Shown: positions 44,160-53,276 of the stretch, one piece after another
Position numbering within the stretch: the first letter of the stretch is position 1
Layout: every line of letters starts with the position of its first letter
Source: Comamonadaceae bacterium
Lineage (GTDB): Bacteria > Pseudomonadota > Gammaproteobacteria > Burkholderiales > Burkholderiaceae_C
DNA: 64,000 nucleotides
Direction: 5' to 3'
Assembly: GCA_947447985.1 (NCBI GenBank)
Contig: CANFLX010000001.1
Span: forward strand, 166,841-230,840
Translations under genes and position numbers: made by a program
Notes under the pieces: model-generated
Databases searched by the model: none
What the model saw: only the letters and a program-made list of their open reading frames with translations
Told to the model about the DNA's origin: nothing

Positions 44160-45395
44160 ATGTCTTTTGCTTTGAAATTTACCGCTGCGGCGGTGCTCGT
44201 TTTGGCTGCTGGCGGCGCGTTCGCCCAAAAGGGTGAAACCGTCAAGATGGTTCGTATCGACCCCTTGACCGGCTTGCTCGGTCCGGTGGGCGTGAGCCAA
44301 CTCAAGGGTTACCAATTTTTTGCTGAAAAGTACAGCGACAAAGGCAACCCTGCTGGTGTGAAATTTGAAGTCATTGGCATGGACAACAAGCTCAGCCCCA
44401 CCGAGAGCTTGAATGCCCTGAAGTCGGCGATCGACCAAGGTGTGCGCTACATCATTCAGGGCAATGGCTCTTCTGTCGCGTTGGCCCTGAGCGACGCGGT
44501 GGCCAAGCACAATGAGCGCAACCCAGGCAAAGAGGTGATCTACCTCAACGACTCCGCCGTGGACCCTGACCTGACCAACAGCAAGTGCAATTACTGGCAC
44601 TTCCGCTTTGACGCAGACACCTCCATGAAGATGGAAGCCATGTCGAGCTTCATGGTGGATCAGCCCGATATCAAGAAGGTCTACATCCTGGGCCAAAACT
44701 ACTCGCACGGTGTGCAAGTGGCCAAGTACGCCAAAGAAACCTTGGGCCGCAAGCGTCCCGACATCCAAATCGTCGGCGAAGATTTGCACCCGCTGGCGCA
44801 AGTGCGTGATTTCGCACCCTACATCGCCAAGATCAAGGCGGCCGGTGCAGACACCGTGATCACCGGAAACTGGGGTTCTGACTTGTCCTTGTTGGTCAAG
44901 GCTGCAAACGAAAACGGCTACACCGGCAAATTCTTCACCTACTACGCAGGCGTCACCGGTACGCCCACGGCACTGGGCACCAATGGCGCCGGTCGCGTTT
45001 ACCAAATTGCCTACAGCCACTACAACATGGGTGGCCAGATGGACAAGTGGATGAACGAGTTCAAGGCCAAGTACAACGACGACTTCTACACCGGCTCCAC
45101 CATCCGTATTTTTGAAACGCTGGGTGCGGCCATGGCCAAGGCCAAGTCCACCGATCCGGTCAAAGTGGCAGCAGCACTGGAAGGCATTTCCGTCAAGAGC
45201 TTCAACGGCGAAGTGGAAATGCGCAAAGTCGACCACCAATTGCAGCAACCGCTGTACATGACGGTGTGGCAAAAGGCGGACAAAAAGTACCCCTACAGCC
45301 CCGAGAACACCGGCATGACTTTGGTGCCTGTGAAAGAGTACCCCAACTACGTGTCTAGCACGCCGACCAGCTGCCAGATGAAGCGTCCCGGCTAA
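44160..45395 (+). CDS. livK: Branched-chain amino-acid-type ABC transporter substrate-binding protein
   Basis: Signal peptide; Leu/Ile/Val-binding fold sequence; followed by permeases and ATPases. Confidence 0.9.
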   Translation: MSFALKFTAAAVLVLAAGGAFAQKGETVKMVRIDPLTGLLGPVGVSQLKGYQFFAEKYSDKGNPAGVKFEVIGMDNKLSPTESLNALKSAIDQGVRYIIQGNGSSVALALSDAVAKHNERNPGKEVIYLNDSAVDPDLTNSKCNYWHFRFDADTSMKMEAMSSFMVDQPDIKKVYILGQNYSHGVQVAKYAKETLGRKRPDIQIVGEDLHPLAQVRDFAPYIAKIKAAGADTVITGNWGSDLSLLVKAANENGYTGKFFTYYAGVTGTPTALGTNGAGRVYQIAYSHYNMGGQMDKWMNEFKAKYNDDFYTGSTIRIFETLGAAMAKAKSTDPVKVAAALEGISVKSFNGEVEMRKVDHQLQQPLYMTVWQKADKKYPYSPENTGMTLVPVKEYPNYVSSTPTSCQMKRPG

Positions 45396-45413
45396 TCCCT
45401 CAGCGATTCAGCC

Positions 45414-45456
45414 AAGAGCCCGTGGCGCGGGGTGCCGCAGCGGGCTCTTTCGTATT
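45414..45456 (+). terminator. Intercistronic hairpin between livK and livH (partial terminator / mRNA stabiliser)
   Basis: AAGAGCCCG ... CGGGCTCTT 9-bp stem followed by T-rich segment. Confidence 0.65.
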
Positions 45457-45486
45457 TTTGCAGTCGGAATTTGGAGTGCGCAGCAT

Positions 45487-46521
45487 ATGGAGTTTTTTAT
45501 TATTTCGACGCTCAATGGCATCAGCTACGGGCTGCTGCTGTTCATGCTGAGCTCGGGTCTGACGCTCATTTTCAGCATGATGGGAGTGCTGAATTTCGCG
45601 CACGCCAGCTTTTACATGCTGGGTGCCTACCTGGGGTATTCGGTCTCGCAGGTGCTGGGTTTTTGGCCTTCGCTGCTGGTGGCACCGCTGTTGGTGGGTG
45701 CCTTGGGTGCGGTGTTTGAGCGCTACTGCTTGCGCCGCGTCCACAAGTTCGGCCATGTCCCTGAATTGCTGATCACCTTCGGCTTGACCTACGTGGTGCT
45801 GGAGCTGGTGCAATTGATCTGGGGTCGCATTGCCATCGAATTCAAGCCGCCCATGGAGCTTCAAGGCCCCGCCTTCACGCTGATCAACGACGCCGTGTCG
45901 GGTTTGCGCATGGTGTGGGGCGCGGCAAGCCCCGAGATGTGCAGTGCTGCGGACCCGGCGGTGCGGGTGGTGTGTTCACCGTTCCCGGCCACGCGTGGCT
46001 TCATGGTGCTGGTGGCGCTCACCATGCTGGTGTCGATCTGGCTTTTGCTGACGCGCACCCGCGTTGGCCTGGTCATTCAAGCAGCACTCACGCACCCCGA
46101 TGCGGTGGAAGCCCTGGGGCATAACGTTCCCCGTGTGCTGATGATGGTGTTTGGCGCAGGCGCTGCGCTGGCGGGTCTGGCAGGCGTCATTGGTGGCAGC
46201 ACCTTTTTGACCGAACCTTCCATGGCCGCCACCGTGGGATCCATCATTTTTGTGGTGGTGGTGGTCGGTGGCATGGGCTCTTTGTCCGGCGCCTTTTTGG
46301 CCTCGCTGCTGATTGGCACCATCCAGACCTTTGCCGTCGCCTTCGACTACACCTTGCTGGGTGCTTTGCAGCAGGTGGGTGTTGCGGTGGGTGCGTCCTT
46401 GAGCTCGAACACGCTGCTCACCATGAAACTGTCGCAGGTCGCGCCTATCCTGCCCTATCTTTTCCTGGTGCTGATTTTGATATTCCGACCCAAGGGTCTT
46501 TTGGGTAACAGGGAAGGATGA
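45487..46521 (+). CDS. livH: Branched-chain amino-acid-type ABC permease LivH
   Basis: SGLTLIFSMMGVLNFAHASFYMLGAY. Confidence 0.92.
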   Translation: MEFFIISTLNGISYGLLLFMLSSGLTLIFSMMGVLNFAHASFYMLGAYLGYSVSQVLGFWPSLLVAPLLVGALGAVFERYCLRRVHKFGHVPELLITFGLTYVVLELVQLIWGRIAIEFKPPMELQGPAFTLINDAVSGLRMVWGAASPEMCSAADPAVRVVCSPFPATRGFMVLVALTMLVSIWLLLTRTRVGLVIQAALTHPDAVEALGHNVPRVLMMVFGAGAALAGLAGVIGGSTFLTEPSMAATVGSIIFVVVVVGGMGSLSGAFLASLLIGTIQTFAVAFDYTLLGALQQVGVAVGASLSSNTLLTMKLSQVAPILPYLFLVLILIFRPKGLLGNREG

Positions 46522-47801
46522 GCACCATGAATCAGTGGAACGCCCGTATCGGGTCTCTTTGGATGTGGGCCTTTTTCGCAGCCGTCATGTTGCTGGCCCC
46601 CAAAATTTTTAACAGCGGCTTGTCGGTGACCATGTTGTCCCAAATGGGCATTGCCATCATTGCCTGCCTGTCATACAACATGCTCTTGGGCCAAGGCGGA
46701 ATGCTCAGTTTTGGCCATGCGGTCTACACCGGGCTCGGCGCCTTTGTGGCGATTCATGCGCTGAACATGTACGCGGGCGCCGGTCTTCCGGTGTCGCTGG
46801 TGCCGGTGGTCGGTGGCTTTGCGGGCATGGGCTTTGCAGTGCTCTTTGGCTATGTGACCACCCGCAAGTCGGGCACCACATTTGCCATGATCACACTGGG
46901 CCTGGCCGAGCTGGTGTTCGCGATGTCGCTGATGGTGCCGGAGTTCTTCGGCGGCGAGGGCGGCATTTCGGGCAACCGCATGTCGGGCCAGCCGGCGATG
47001 GGAATCACCTTTGGCCCCGCCATCCAGGTGTACTACCTGATCGCGCTCTACACCCTGGTGTGCGTGATGCTGATGTACGCCTTCACCCAGACCCCGTTGG
47101 GTCGTCTGCTCAATGCCGTGCGTGACAACCCCGAGCGGGTCGAGTTCATTGGCTACAACCCGCAGCGTGTGCGCTACACCGCTTTCATCATTGCAGGCTT
47201 CTTTGCCGGTATTTCGGGCGGTCTGGGCGCGCTCAACTTTGAGATCGTCAATGCCGAGGTGGTCGGTGCGGCGCGTTCGGGCGCCTATTTGCTGTTCACC
47301 TTTTTGGGCGGCGCCACCTTCTTCTTCGGACCCATCATCGGGGCGGTGTTGATGGTGCTGGCCCTGGTGCTGCTGAGCGAATTCACGCAAGCCTGGCTGC
47401 TGTACCTGGGCCTGGTGTTCATGGTCATGGTCATGTTTGCGCCAGGCGGCATCGCCAGCTTGCTGATGATGAACCTGCGCGTGGCCAAACACGGCAAGCT
47501 GCGCTCCTTGTTGCCCGCCTACGGCGTGTTGGCTGCGGCCTCACTCGTGTTGCTGGTCGCGGTGGCGGCGCTGGTCGAGGTGATCTACCACCGCCAGCTC
47601 AACGCGACCATGGGCTCTGTGCTGAGCTTTATGGGCCTGCCGCTGGACACCGCCTCTGCCCAGACCTGGCTGGGTTTGCTTGCGGCCCTGCTGCTGGGTA
47701 GTTGGCTGTTTTCCTTGGCCCAACGCCGGTTTGCCGGCCAATGGGACGCTGTCCAAGAAATGATCGAAAAAGAATCCCAATCCGCAGGAGCTGCACCATG
47801 A
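46518..47801 (+). CDS. livM: Branched-chain amino-acid-type ABC permease LivM
   Basis: LGQGGMLSFGHAVYTGLGAF; 4-bp overlap with livH. Confidence 0.92.
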   Translation: MSTMNQWNARIGSLWMWAFFAAVMLLAPKIFNSGLSVTMLSQMGIAIIACLSYNMLLGQGGMLSFGHAVYTGLGAFVAIHALNMYAGAGLPVSLVPVVGGFAGMGFAVLFGYVTTRKSGTTFAMITLGLAELVFAMSLMVPEFFGGEGGISGNRMSGQPAMGITFGPAIQVYYLIALYTLVCVMLMYAFTQTPLGRLLNAVRDNPERVEFIGYNPQRVRYTAFIIAGFFAGISGGLGALNFEIVNAEVVGAARSGAYLLFTFLGGATFFFGPIIGAVLMVLALVLLSEFTQAWLLYLGLVFMVMVMFAPGGIASLLMMNLRVAKHGKLRSLLPAYGVLAAASLVLLVAVAALVEVIYHRQLNATMGSVLSFMGLPLDTASAQTWLGLLAALLLGSWLFSLAQRRFAGQWDAVQEMIEKESQSAGAAP

Positions 47802-48613
47802 GCCAGACTGCACCTTATTCCTCAGATGCCGCGCCGATTGCGCTGGAATTGCGTGATGTTCGCAAGAGTTTCGGCAAGACCGAAATCATCCGGGGCGCCA
47901 GTCTGGCGGTCCGTCAGGGTGAGCGCGTTGCCATCATCGGCCCCAATGGCGCTGGTAAATCGACCTTGTTCAATCTGATCAGCGGGCGCATGGCACCCAC
48001 CAGTGGTGACATCCTGCTCAACAACCATGTGATCAATGGCAAAAAGCCGTTTGAAATCAACCGCCTGGGCCTCTCACGCAGTTTTCAGATCACCAACATC
48101 TTCCCCAAACTCAGCGTGTTTGAAAATCTGCGCTGCAGCGTGCTGTGGAGCCTGGGCTACGGCTACACCTTTCTGAAGTTTCTGGTGGACCTGGACGACG
48201 CCAATGCGCGTGCCCAGGAGCTGATGGAAATGATCGGTTTGGACAAAAAGCGCGATGTGATTGCACTCAACCTGACCTACGCCGAGCAGCGCGCGTTGGA
48301 AGTTGGCATCACCATCGCGGGTGGTGCCAATGTGATTCTGTTGGACGAACCCACGGCTGGCATGAGCAAAAGCGAGACCACCCGTTTCATCAGCCTCATC
48401 AAACAAGTGACCGAGGGCAAAACCTTGCTCACGGTGGAACACGACATGGGCGTGGTGTTCGGTCTGGCCGACCGCATTGCCGTGCTGGTCTATGGCGAAG
48501 TGATCGCCTTTGACACGCCCGACGCCGTGCGCGCCAGCGCCCGGGTGCAAGAAGCCTATTTGGGCTCTTCGGTGGCCGACGCCCAGGCCGGTGAATCGGC
48601 ACAAGGACATTGA
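47798..48613 (+). CDS. livG: ABC transporter ATP-binding protein LivG (degenerate signature motif)
   Basis: GPNGAGKSTLFNLISG Walker A, LTYAEQR signature position, VILLDEPTAG Walker B, VEHDMG H-loop. Confidence 0.92.
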   Translation: MSQTAPYSSDAAPIALELRDVRKSFGKTEIIRGASLAVRQGERVAIIGPNGAGKSTLFNLISGRMAPTSGDILLNNHVINGKKPFEINRLGLSRSFQITNIFPKLSVFENLRCSVLWSLGYGYTFLKFLVDLDDANARAQELMEMIGLDKKRDVIALNLTYAEQRALEVGITIAGGANVILLDEPTAGMSKSETTRFISLIKQVTEGKTLLTVEHDMGVVFGLADRIAVLVYGEVIAFDTPDAVRASARVQEAYLGSSVADAQAGESAQGH

Positions 48614-48615
48614 AC

Positions 48616-49311
48616 ATGCTGCAAGTTACTGATTTACAAGCCTTTTACGGCAAAAGCCATGTGCTGCATGGCGTCAATCTGCAGGTCGGCGAGGGTGAAA
48701 TTGTGGCCTTGCTGGGCCGCAATGGCTCGGGCCGCTCCACCACCGCCAAAGCCATCATGGGCATGGTGGAAAGCCAAGGCTCGGTGCTCTGGAACGGGCA
48801 GCAGATCCAGGGCCGCAAGTCCTATGAAATCGCCAATTTGGGCGTGGGTTATGTGCCGGAAAACCGCGACATCTTCCCCAAGCTCACGGTGCACCAAAAT
48901 CTCTTGCTGGGCCAAAAGCGTGCAAATAAAAAGCCGCGCTGGTCCTTCGAGGACATGTACCAGATCTTTCCCCGTCTCAAAGAACGCGAACACACCGAGG
49001 CCGGTGTGCTCTCTGGCGGCGAGCAGCAAATGCTGACCTTGTGCCGCACCCTGATGGGCGACCCGGACCTGATCATCATCGACGAGCCAACCGAAGGCCT
49101 GGCGCCCAAGATCGTGGAACTGGTGGCCAGTTACCTCCAGGCGCTGCGCGCGCGCGGCCTGTCGGTGCTCCTGATTGAGCAAAAACTCACGATTGCCATG
49201 GAGATTTCCGACCGCTGCCTGGTCATGGGGCACGGCAGCATTGTGTTTGAGGGCAGCCCCCAGGCGCTGCGTGCCGACAGTGCGGTGCGCAAGGAGTGGC
49301 TGGAGGTCTAA
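48616..49311 (+). CDS. livF: ABC transporter ATP-binding protein LivF (Walker A K->R)
   Basis: GRNGSGRSTTAKAIMG at the Walker A position, LSGGEQQML signature, LIIIDEPTEGLAP Walker B. Confidence 0.92.
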   Translation: MLQVTDLQAFYGKSHVLHGVNLQVGEGEIVALLGRNGSGRSTTAKAIMGMVESQGSVLWNGQQIQGRKSYEIANLGVGYVPENRDIFPKLTVHQNLLLGQKRANKKPRWSFEDMYQIFPRLKEREHTEAGVLSGGEQQMLTLCRTLMGDPDLIIIDEPTEGLAPKIVELVASYLQALRARGLSVLLIEQKLTIAMEISDRCLVMGHGSIVFEGSPQALRADSAVRKEWLEV

Positions 49312-49377
49312 AGCGGCAGTCCCTGCCGTGACAAATCGGTGGTCTGCCGAACAGAATGCCCCTACAATTTGCAAAAA

Positions 49378-49391
49378 AGAACGACCGTTCT
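49378..49391. promoter_or_regulatory. Perfect palindromic operator candidate AGAACG-AC-CGTTCT
   Basis: 14-bp palindrome just downstream of a TACAAT -10-like hexamer (49363-49368), upstream of the fadB-like gene. Confidence 0.55.
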
Positions 49392-49453
49392 ATTTTGATG
49401 ATTCTCTGTTTCCCCGCCTTTCATTTCGTTCATTCACTTCAAGGATAGCCCGC

Positions 49454-51553
49454 ATGACTGCCCACTACCAGGTTCACGGCGATGTTGCCGTTATTACCCT
49501 CGACAACCCGCCGGTCAACGGCCTCGGTTTATCCACCCGCCAGGGGATCGCCCATGGCATGGAGCAAGCGCTTGCCGACGCGGCGGTCACCTCTATCGTG
49601 ATCACTGGCGCGGGCAAGGCCTTCTCCGGTGGCGCGGACATCCGCGAGTTTGGTTCGCCCAAAGCGATGCAGGAGCCCAACCTCAACAGCGTCATCACCT
49701 TGCTCGAAAAATCGACCAAGCCCGTGGTGGCAGCCATTCACACGGTGGCCATGGGCGGCGGTTTGGAGCTGGCACTCGGTTGCCACTACCGTGTCGTTGC
49801 CCCTGGCACCAGCATTGCACTGCCCGAAGTCAAGCTCGGTTTGCTCCCCGGTGCTGGTGGTACGCAGCGCTTGCCACGCGCCTTGGGCGTAGAGCCCGCG
49901 CTCAACATGATCGTCAGCGGCGAGTCCATCAAGGCCGAAATGCTGGCCATGCTGCCTGGCCAAAAACTGTTCGACAAGGTCGCCGCATCGCCTGCTTCTT
50001 TGGCCGATGAGGCCCTGGCCTTTGCCCGCTCGGTCGCTGCGACGCGCCCGTTGCCATTGGTGCGTGATCTGCCCTGCAAACACCCGCTGGGTGACGCGTA
50101 CTTCCAGTTCGTGCGCAACATGGTCGGCGCGGTGTCCAAAAACTATCCCGCTCCTTTGCAATGTGTGGATGCAGTCGAAGCGGCGGCCACCAGCCGCTTC
50201 GAGGCCGGCATGGCCAAAGAGCGCGAGATTTTCATCAATCTGATGTGGACCTCCGAGAGCCGTGCGCTGCGCCACTTGTTCCTGGGTGAGCGCGCTGCGT
50301 CTAAGATTCCGGACGTGCCCTCCGACACCCCGCTGCGCGCGATCAACAGCGTCGCCATCATTGGTGCCGGCACCATGGGCGGCGGCATTGCCATGAACTT
50401 CATGAATGCCGGTGTGCCAGTCAAGATGCTGGAGATGAAGCAAGAAGCCCTGGACCGTGGTCTGGCCACCATCCGTGGCAACTACGAAGCGCAGGTCAAA
50501 AAAGGCAAGCTCAAGCAAGCCAAGTACGACGAGCGCATGGCGCTGTTGTCCACCACCCTGAGCTACGACGATCTGTCGGGCACCGACTTGGTGATTGAAG
50601 CGGTGTTTGAAGAAATCGGCGTCAAAGAAGCCGTTTTCAAAGAGCTCGACCGCGTGATGAAGCCAGGCGCTATTTTGGCGTCCAACACCTCCACGCTGGA
50701 CCTGAACAAAATTGCCTCGTTCACCAAGCGTCCGCAAGACGTGGTGGGCTTGCACTTCTTCAGCCCCGCCAATGTGATGAAGCTGCTCGAAGTCGTGCGC
50801 GGTGAAAAAACCGCCAAAGACGTGATGGCCACCGTCATGGCTGTCGCCAAAAAAATTCGTAAAACTGCCGTGGTGTCTGGCGTGTGCGATGGCTTTATCG
50901 GCAACCGCATGATTGAGCAATACGGCCGCCAAGGTGGCTTCTTGCTGGACGAAGGCTGCACGCCCGAGCAGGTCGACAAGGCGATGGAGAAATTCGGCAT
51001 GGCCATGGGCCCATTCCGCATGGGCGACTTGGCGGGTAACGACATCGGCTGGGCCATCCGCAAACGCCGCGCCACCGAGCGCGCCAACATGAAATACAGC
51101 AAGACCGCAGACTTGCTGTGCGAAAAAGGCCGCTTTGGTCAAAAGACCGGCGCTGGCTGGTACGACTACAAGCCCGGCAAACGCGATGCCATTCCCAACG
51201 CCGAAGTCGTCAAGATGATTGAAGACTACCGTGCCAGCCAAGGCATTACACCGCGCAAGATCAGCGACGAAGAAATCGTGCAGCGCCTCGTGTTCGCACT
51301 CGTCAACGAAGGCGCGCACATTCTGGAAGAGGGCATTGCCAACAAGGCCAGCGACATCGATATTTGCTACATCTTTGGCTACGGCTTCCCTCCCCACCGC
51401 GGTGGCCCCATGTTGTACGCCGACGAGATGGGTCTCTTCAACGTGGTCCAAGCCATGCACCGTTTTGCCCAGAACCCGCGCGACGACGCCGAGTTCTGGA
51501 AGCCCGCCCCCCTGTTGGCCAAGCTGGCCGCAGAAGGCAAAACATTTAACTAA
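49454..51553 (+). CDS. fadB: Bifunctional enoyl-CoA hydratase / 3-hydroxyacyl-CoA dehydrogenase (FadB/FadJ-like)
   Basis: AGKAFSGGADIREFG, GGGLELALGCHYR, SVAIIGAGTMGGGIAMNFMNAG, VGLHFFSPANVMKLLEVV; ORF track start (49175) is antisense/overlapping livF. Confidence 0.93.
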   Translation: MTAHYQVHGDVAVITLDNPPVNGLGLSTRQGIAHGMEQALADAAVTSIVITGAGKAFSGGADIREFGSPKAMQEPNLNSVITLLEKSTKPVVAAIHTVAMGGGLELALGCHYRVVAPGTSIALPEVKLGLLPGAGGTQRLPRALGVEPALNMIVSGESIKAEMLAMLPGQKLFDKVAASPASLADEALAFARSVAATRPLPLVRDLPCKHPLGDAYFQFVRNMVGAVSKNYPAPLQCVDAVEAAATSRFEAGMAKEREIFINLMWTSESRALRHLFLGERAASKIPDVPSDTPLRAINSVAIIGAGTMGGGIAMNFMNAGVPVKMLEMKQEALDRGLATIRGNYEAQVKKGKLKQAKYDERMALLSTTLSYDDLSGTDLVIEAVFEEIGVKEAVFKELDRVMKPGAILASNTSTLDLNKIASFTKRPQDVVGLHFFSPANVMKLLEVVRGEKTAKDVMATVMAVAKKIRKTAVVSGVCDGFIGNRMIEQYGRQGGFLLDEGCTPEQVDKAMEKFGMAMGPFRMGDLAGNDIGWAIRKRRATERANMKYSKTADLLCEKGRFGQKTGAGWYDYKPGKRDAIPNAEVVKMIEDYRASQGITPRKISDEEIVQRLVFALVNEGAHILEEGIANKASDIDICYIFGYGFPPHRGGPMLYADEMGLFNVVQAMHRFAQNPRDDAEFWKPAPLLAKLAAEGKTFN

Positions 51554-51562
51554 GGAATCGCC

Positions 51563-52738
51563 ATGACTGCAGCAGTAATTGTTTCTACCGCCCGTACCCC
51601 GCTGACCAAAAGCTGGAAAGGTGCTTTCAACATGACCCACGGCGCCACTTTGGGTGGCCACGTGGTGGAACACGCCATCCAGCGCGCCGGCATTGAAGCC
51701 GCCGAGGTGGACGACGTCATCATGGGTTGTGGCACGCCTGAGGGCGCGACCGGTGCCAATATTGCACGCCAGATCGCGCTGCGCGCAGGTTGCCCCGTCA
51801 CCGTGTCGGGCATGACCATCAATCGTTTTTGCTCGTCCGGTTTGCAAACCATTGCCACCGCCGCGCAGCGCATTATTTCCAACGAAGGCGACATTTATGT
51901 GGCCGGTGGTGTGGAAGCCATTTCGTGCACCGCGCAAGAAATGAACAAACACATGCTGAGCGACCCCTGGCTCGAAAAGAACAAGCCCGAGGTCTACTGG
52001 CCCATGCTGCAAACCGCAGAGATGGTGGCCAAGCGCTACGGCATCGGCCGCGAAGCCATGGACCACTACGGCGCGTCCAGCCAGCAAAAAGCCTCGGCCG
52101 CGCTGGAAAAAGGCTTGTTCAAAGATGAAATCGCCCCGATCAAAGTCACCATGGGTGTGGCTGACAAAGTCATGGGCATGATGACCAAACAAGTCACCGT
52201 GAGCGACGACGAAGGCATTCGCGCAGGCACCACCTACGAAGGCATCATGGGTCTGCGTTCGGCATTGCCGGGTGGCCTGGTGTCGGCAGGTAACGCCAGC
52301 CAGCTGTCTGACGGCGCAGGGGCCGTGGTCGTGATGCACGAAAAGCTGGCCGAGCAAAAGGGCTTGAAACCCCTGGGTCGTTTCCTGGGCTTTGCCGTGG
52401 CAGGTTGCGAGCCTGACGAAATGGGTATCGGCCCCGTCTACGCGATCCCCAAAGTGCTCAAGCGCCTGGGTCTGGGCATCAAGGACATCGACCTGTGGGA
52501 GCTCAACGAAGCGTTCGCGGTGCAGGTGCTGTACTGCCGCGACAAGCTGGGCATTCCTGCTGACAAGCTCAACGTCAACGGCGGCGCCATTGCTGTGGGT
52601 CACCCGTTTGGCATGAGCGGCCAGCGTTTGACCGGCCACGCGCTGATCGAAGGCAAGCGCCGTGGTGCCAAGCGCGTGGTCGTGACCATGTGCATTGGCG
52701 GCGGCATGGGTGCCGCCGGCGTGTTCGAGGTGCTGTAA
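51563..52738 (+). CDS. fadA: Acetyl-CoA acyltransferase (thiolase)
   Basis: [14 protein letters not shown] active-site Cys and [17 protein letters not shown]. Confidence 0.94.
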   Translation: MTAAVIVSTARTPLTKSWKGAFNMTHGATLGGHVVEHAIQRAGIEAAEVDDVIMGCGTPEGATGANIARQIALRAGCPVTVSGMTINRFCSSGLQTIATAAQRIISNEGDIYVAGGVEAISCTAQEMNKHMLSDPWLEKNKPEVYWPMLQTAEMVAKRYGIGREAMDHYGASSQQKASAALEKGLFKDEIAPIKVTMGVADKVMGMMTKQVTVSDDEGIRAGTTYEGIMGLRSALPGGLVSAGNASQLSDGAGAVVVMHEKLAEQKGLKPLGRFLGFAVAGCEPDEMGIGPVYAIPKVLKRLGLGIKDIDLWELNEAFAVQVLYCRDKLGIPADKLNVNGGAIAVGHPFGMSGQRLTGHALIEGKRRGAKRVVVTMCIGGGMGAAGVFEVL

Positions 52739-52787
52739 ACAGCCACGCAATCGGGTTCACTCCCTTTCTCCGTTCGCAGAGGCAGAC

Positions 52788-53204
52788 ATGCACATTGATC
52801 TTGAGACACTGCGCGGTTTCTTCCGCAAAGCGCCCTTCATGACCGACCTGGGTGTCGAGCCTCTCGCGGTCTCGCAAGGCAAAGTCAGCACGCAACTCGT
52901 GGTGCAGCCAAAGCACTTGCAGCACACCGGCGTGGTGCATGCGGGTGTGCTGGCTTCGCTGGCAGACCACACGATGGGGGCTGCGGCACAAACGATGGCG
53001 CCCGACGGGCACTGGGTGGTGACCGCCGAGTTCAAGGTCAACCTGCTGCGCGGTGCCCAAGGCGAGTGCCTGGTCTGCGAAGCCTGGGTGCTCAAGCCCG
53101 GGCGCAGCATCATGTTCACCGAGGCCGAGGTCTACATGGTGGCGGGCGGTGAGCGGCAGTTGGCCGTCAAGGTCTCCGGCACCATGGCGGTGGTCAAAGC
53201 CTAG
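52788..53204 (+). CDS. PaaI-family hotdog thioesterase
   Basis: HTGVVHAGVLASLADHTMGAAAQT. Confidence 0.88.
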   Translation: MHIDLETLRGFFRKAPFMTDLGVEPLAVSQGKVSTQLVVQPKHLQHTGVVHAGVLASLADHTMGAAAQTMAPDGHWVVTAEFKVNLLRGAQGECLVCEAWVLKPGRSIMFTEAEVYMVAGGERQLAVKVSGTMAVVKA

Positions 53205-53239
53205 GGGATCCGCGCCCGCGTTTTTACTTCGTATTTCAA

Positions 53240-53261
53240 CAGCCCCTTGCGGGCTGTTTTT
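53240..53261 (+). terminator. Intrinsic terminator-like hairpin immediately before acyl-CoA dehydrogenase start
   Basis: CAGCCC-cttgc-GGGCTG-TTTTT; 15 bp upstream of ATG 53277. Confidence 0.65.
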
Positions 53262-53276
53262 CTGGAACCGTTCGCC

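Noticed and set aside
49529-52750. 1073-aa minus-strand ORF antisense to fadB/fadA
   Set aside because: Same mirror-ORF artefact: it spans two real genes and has no domain signature.
53265-53273. GAACCGTTC as a second copy of the 49378 operator
   Set aside because: Only 4-bp arms with different spacing, located between a terminator-like hairpin and the start codon; too weak.
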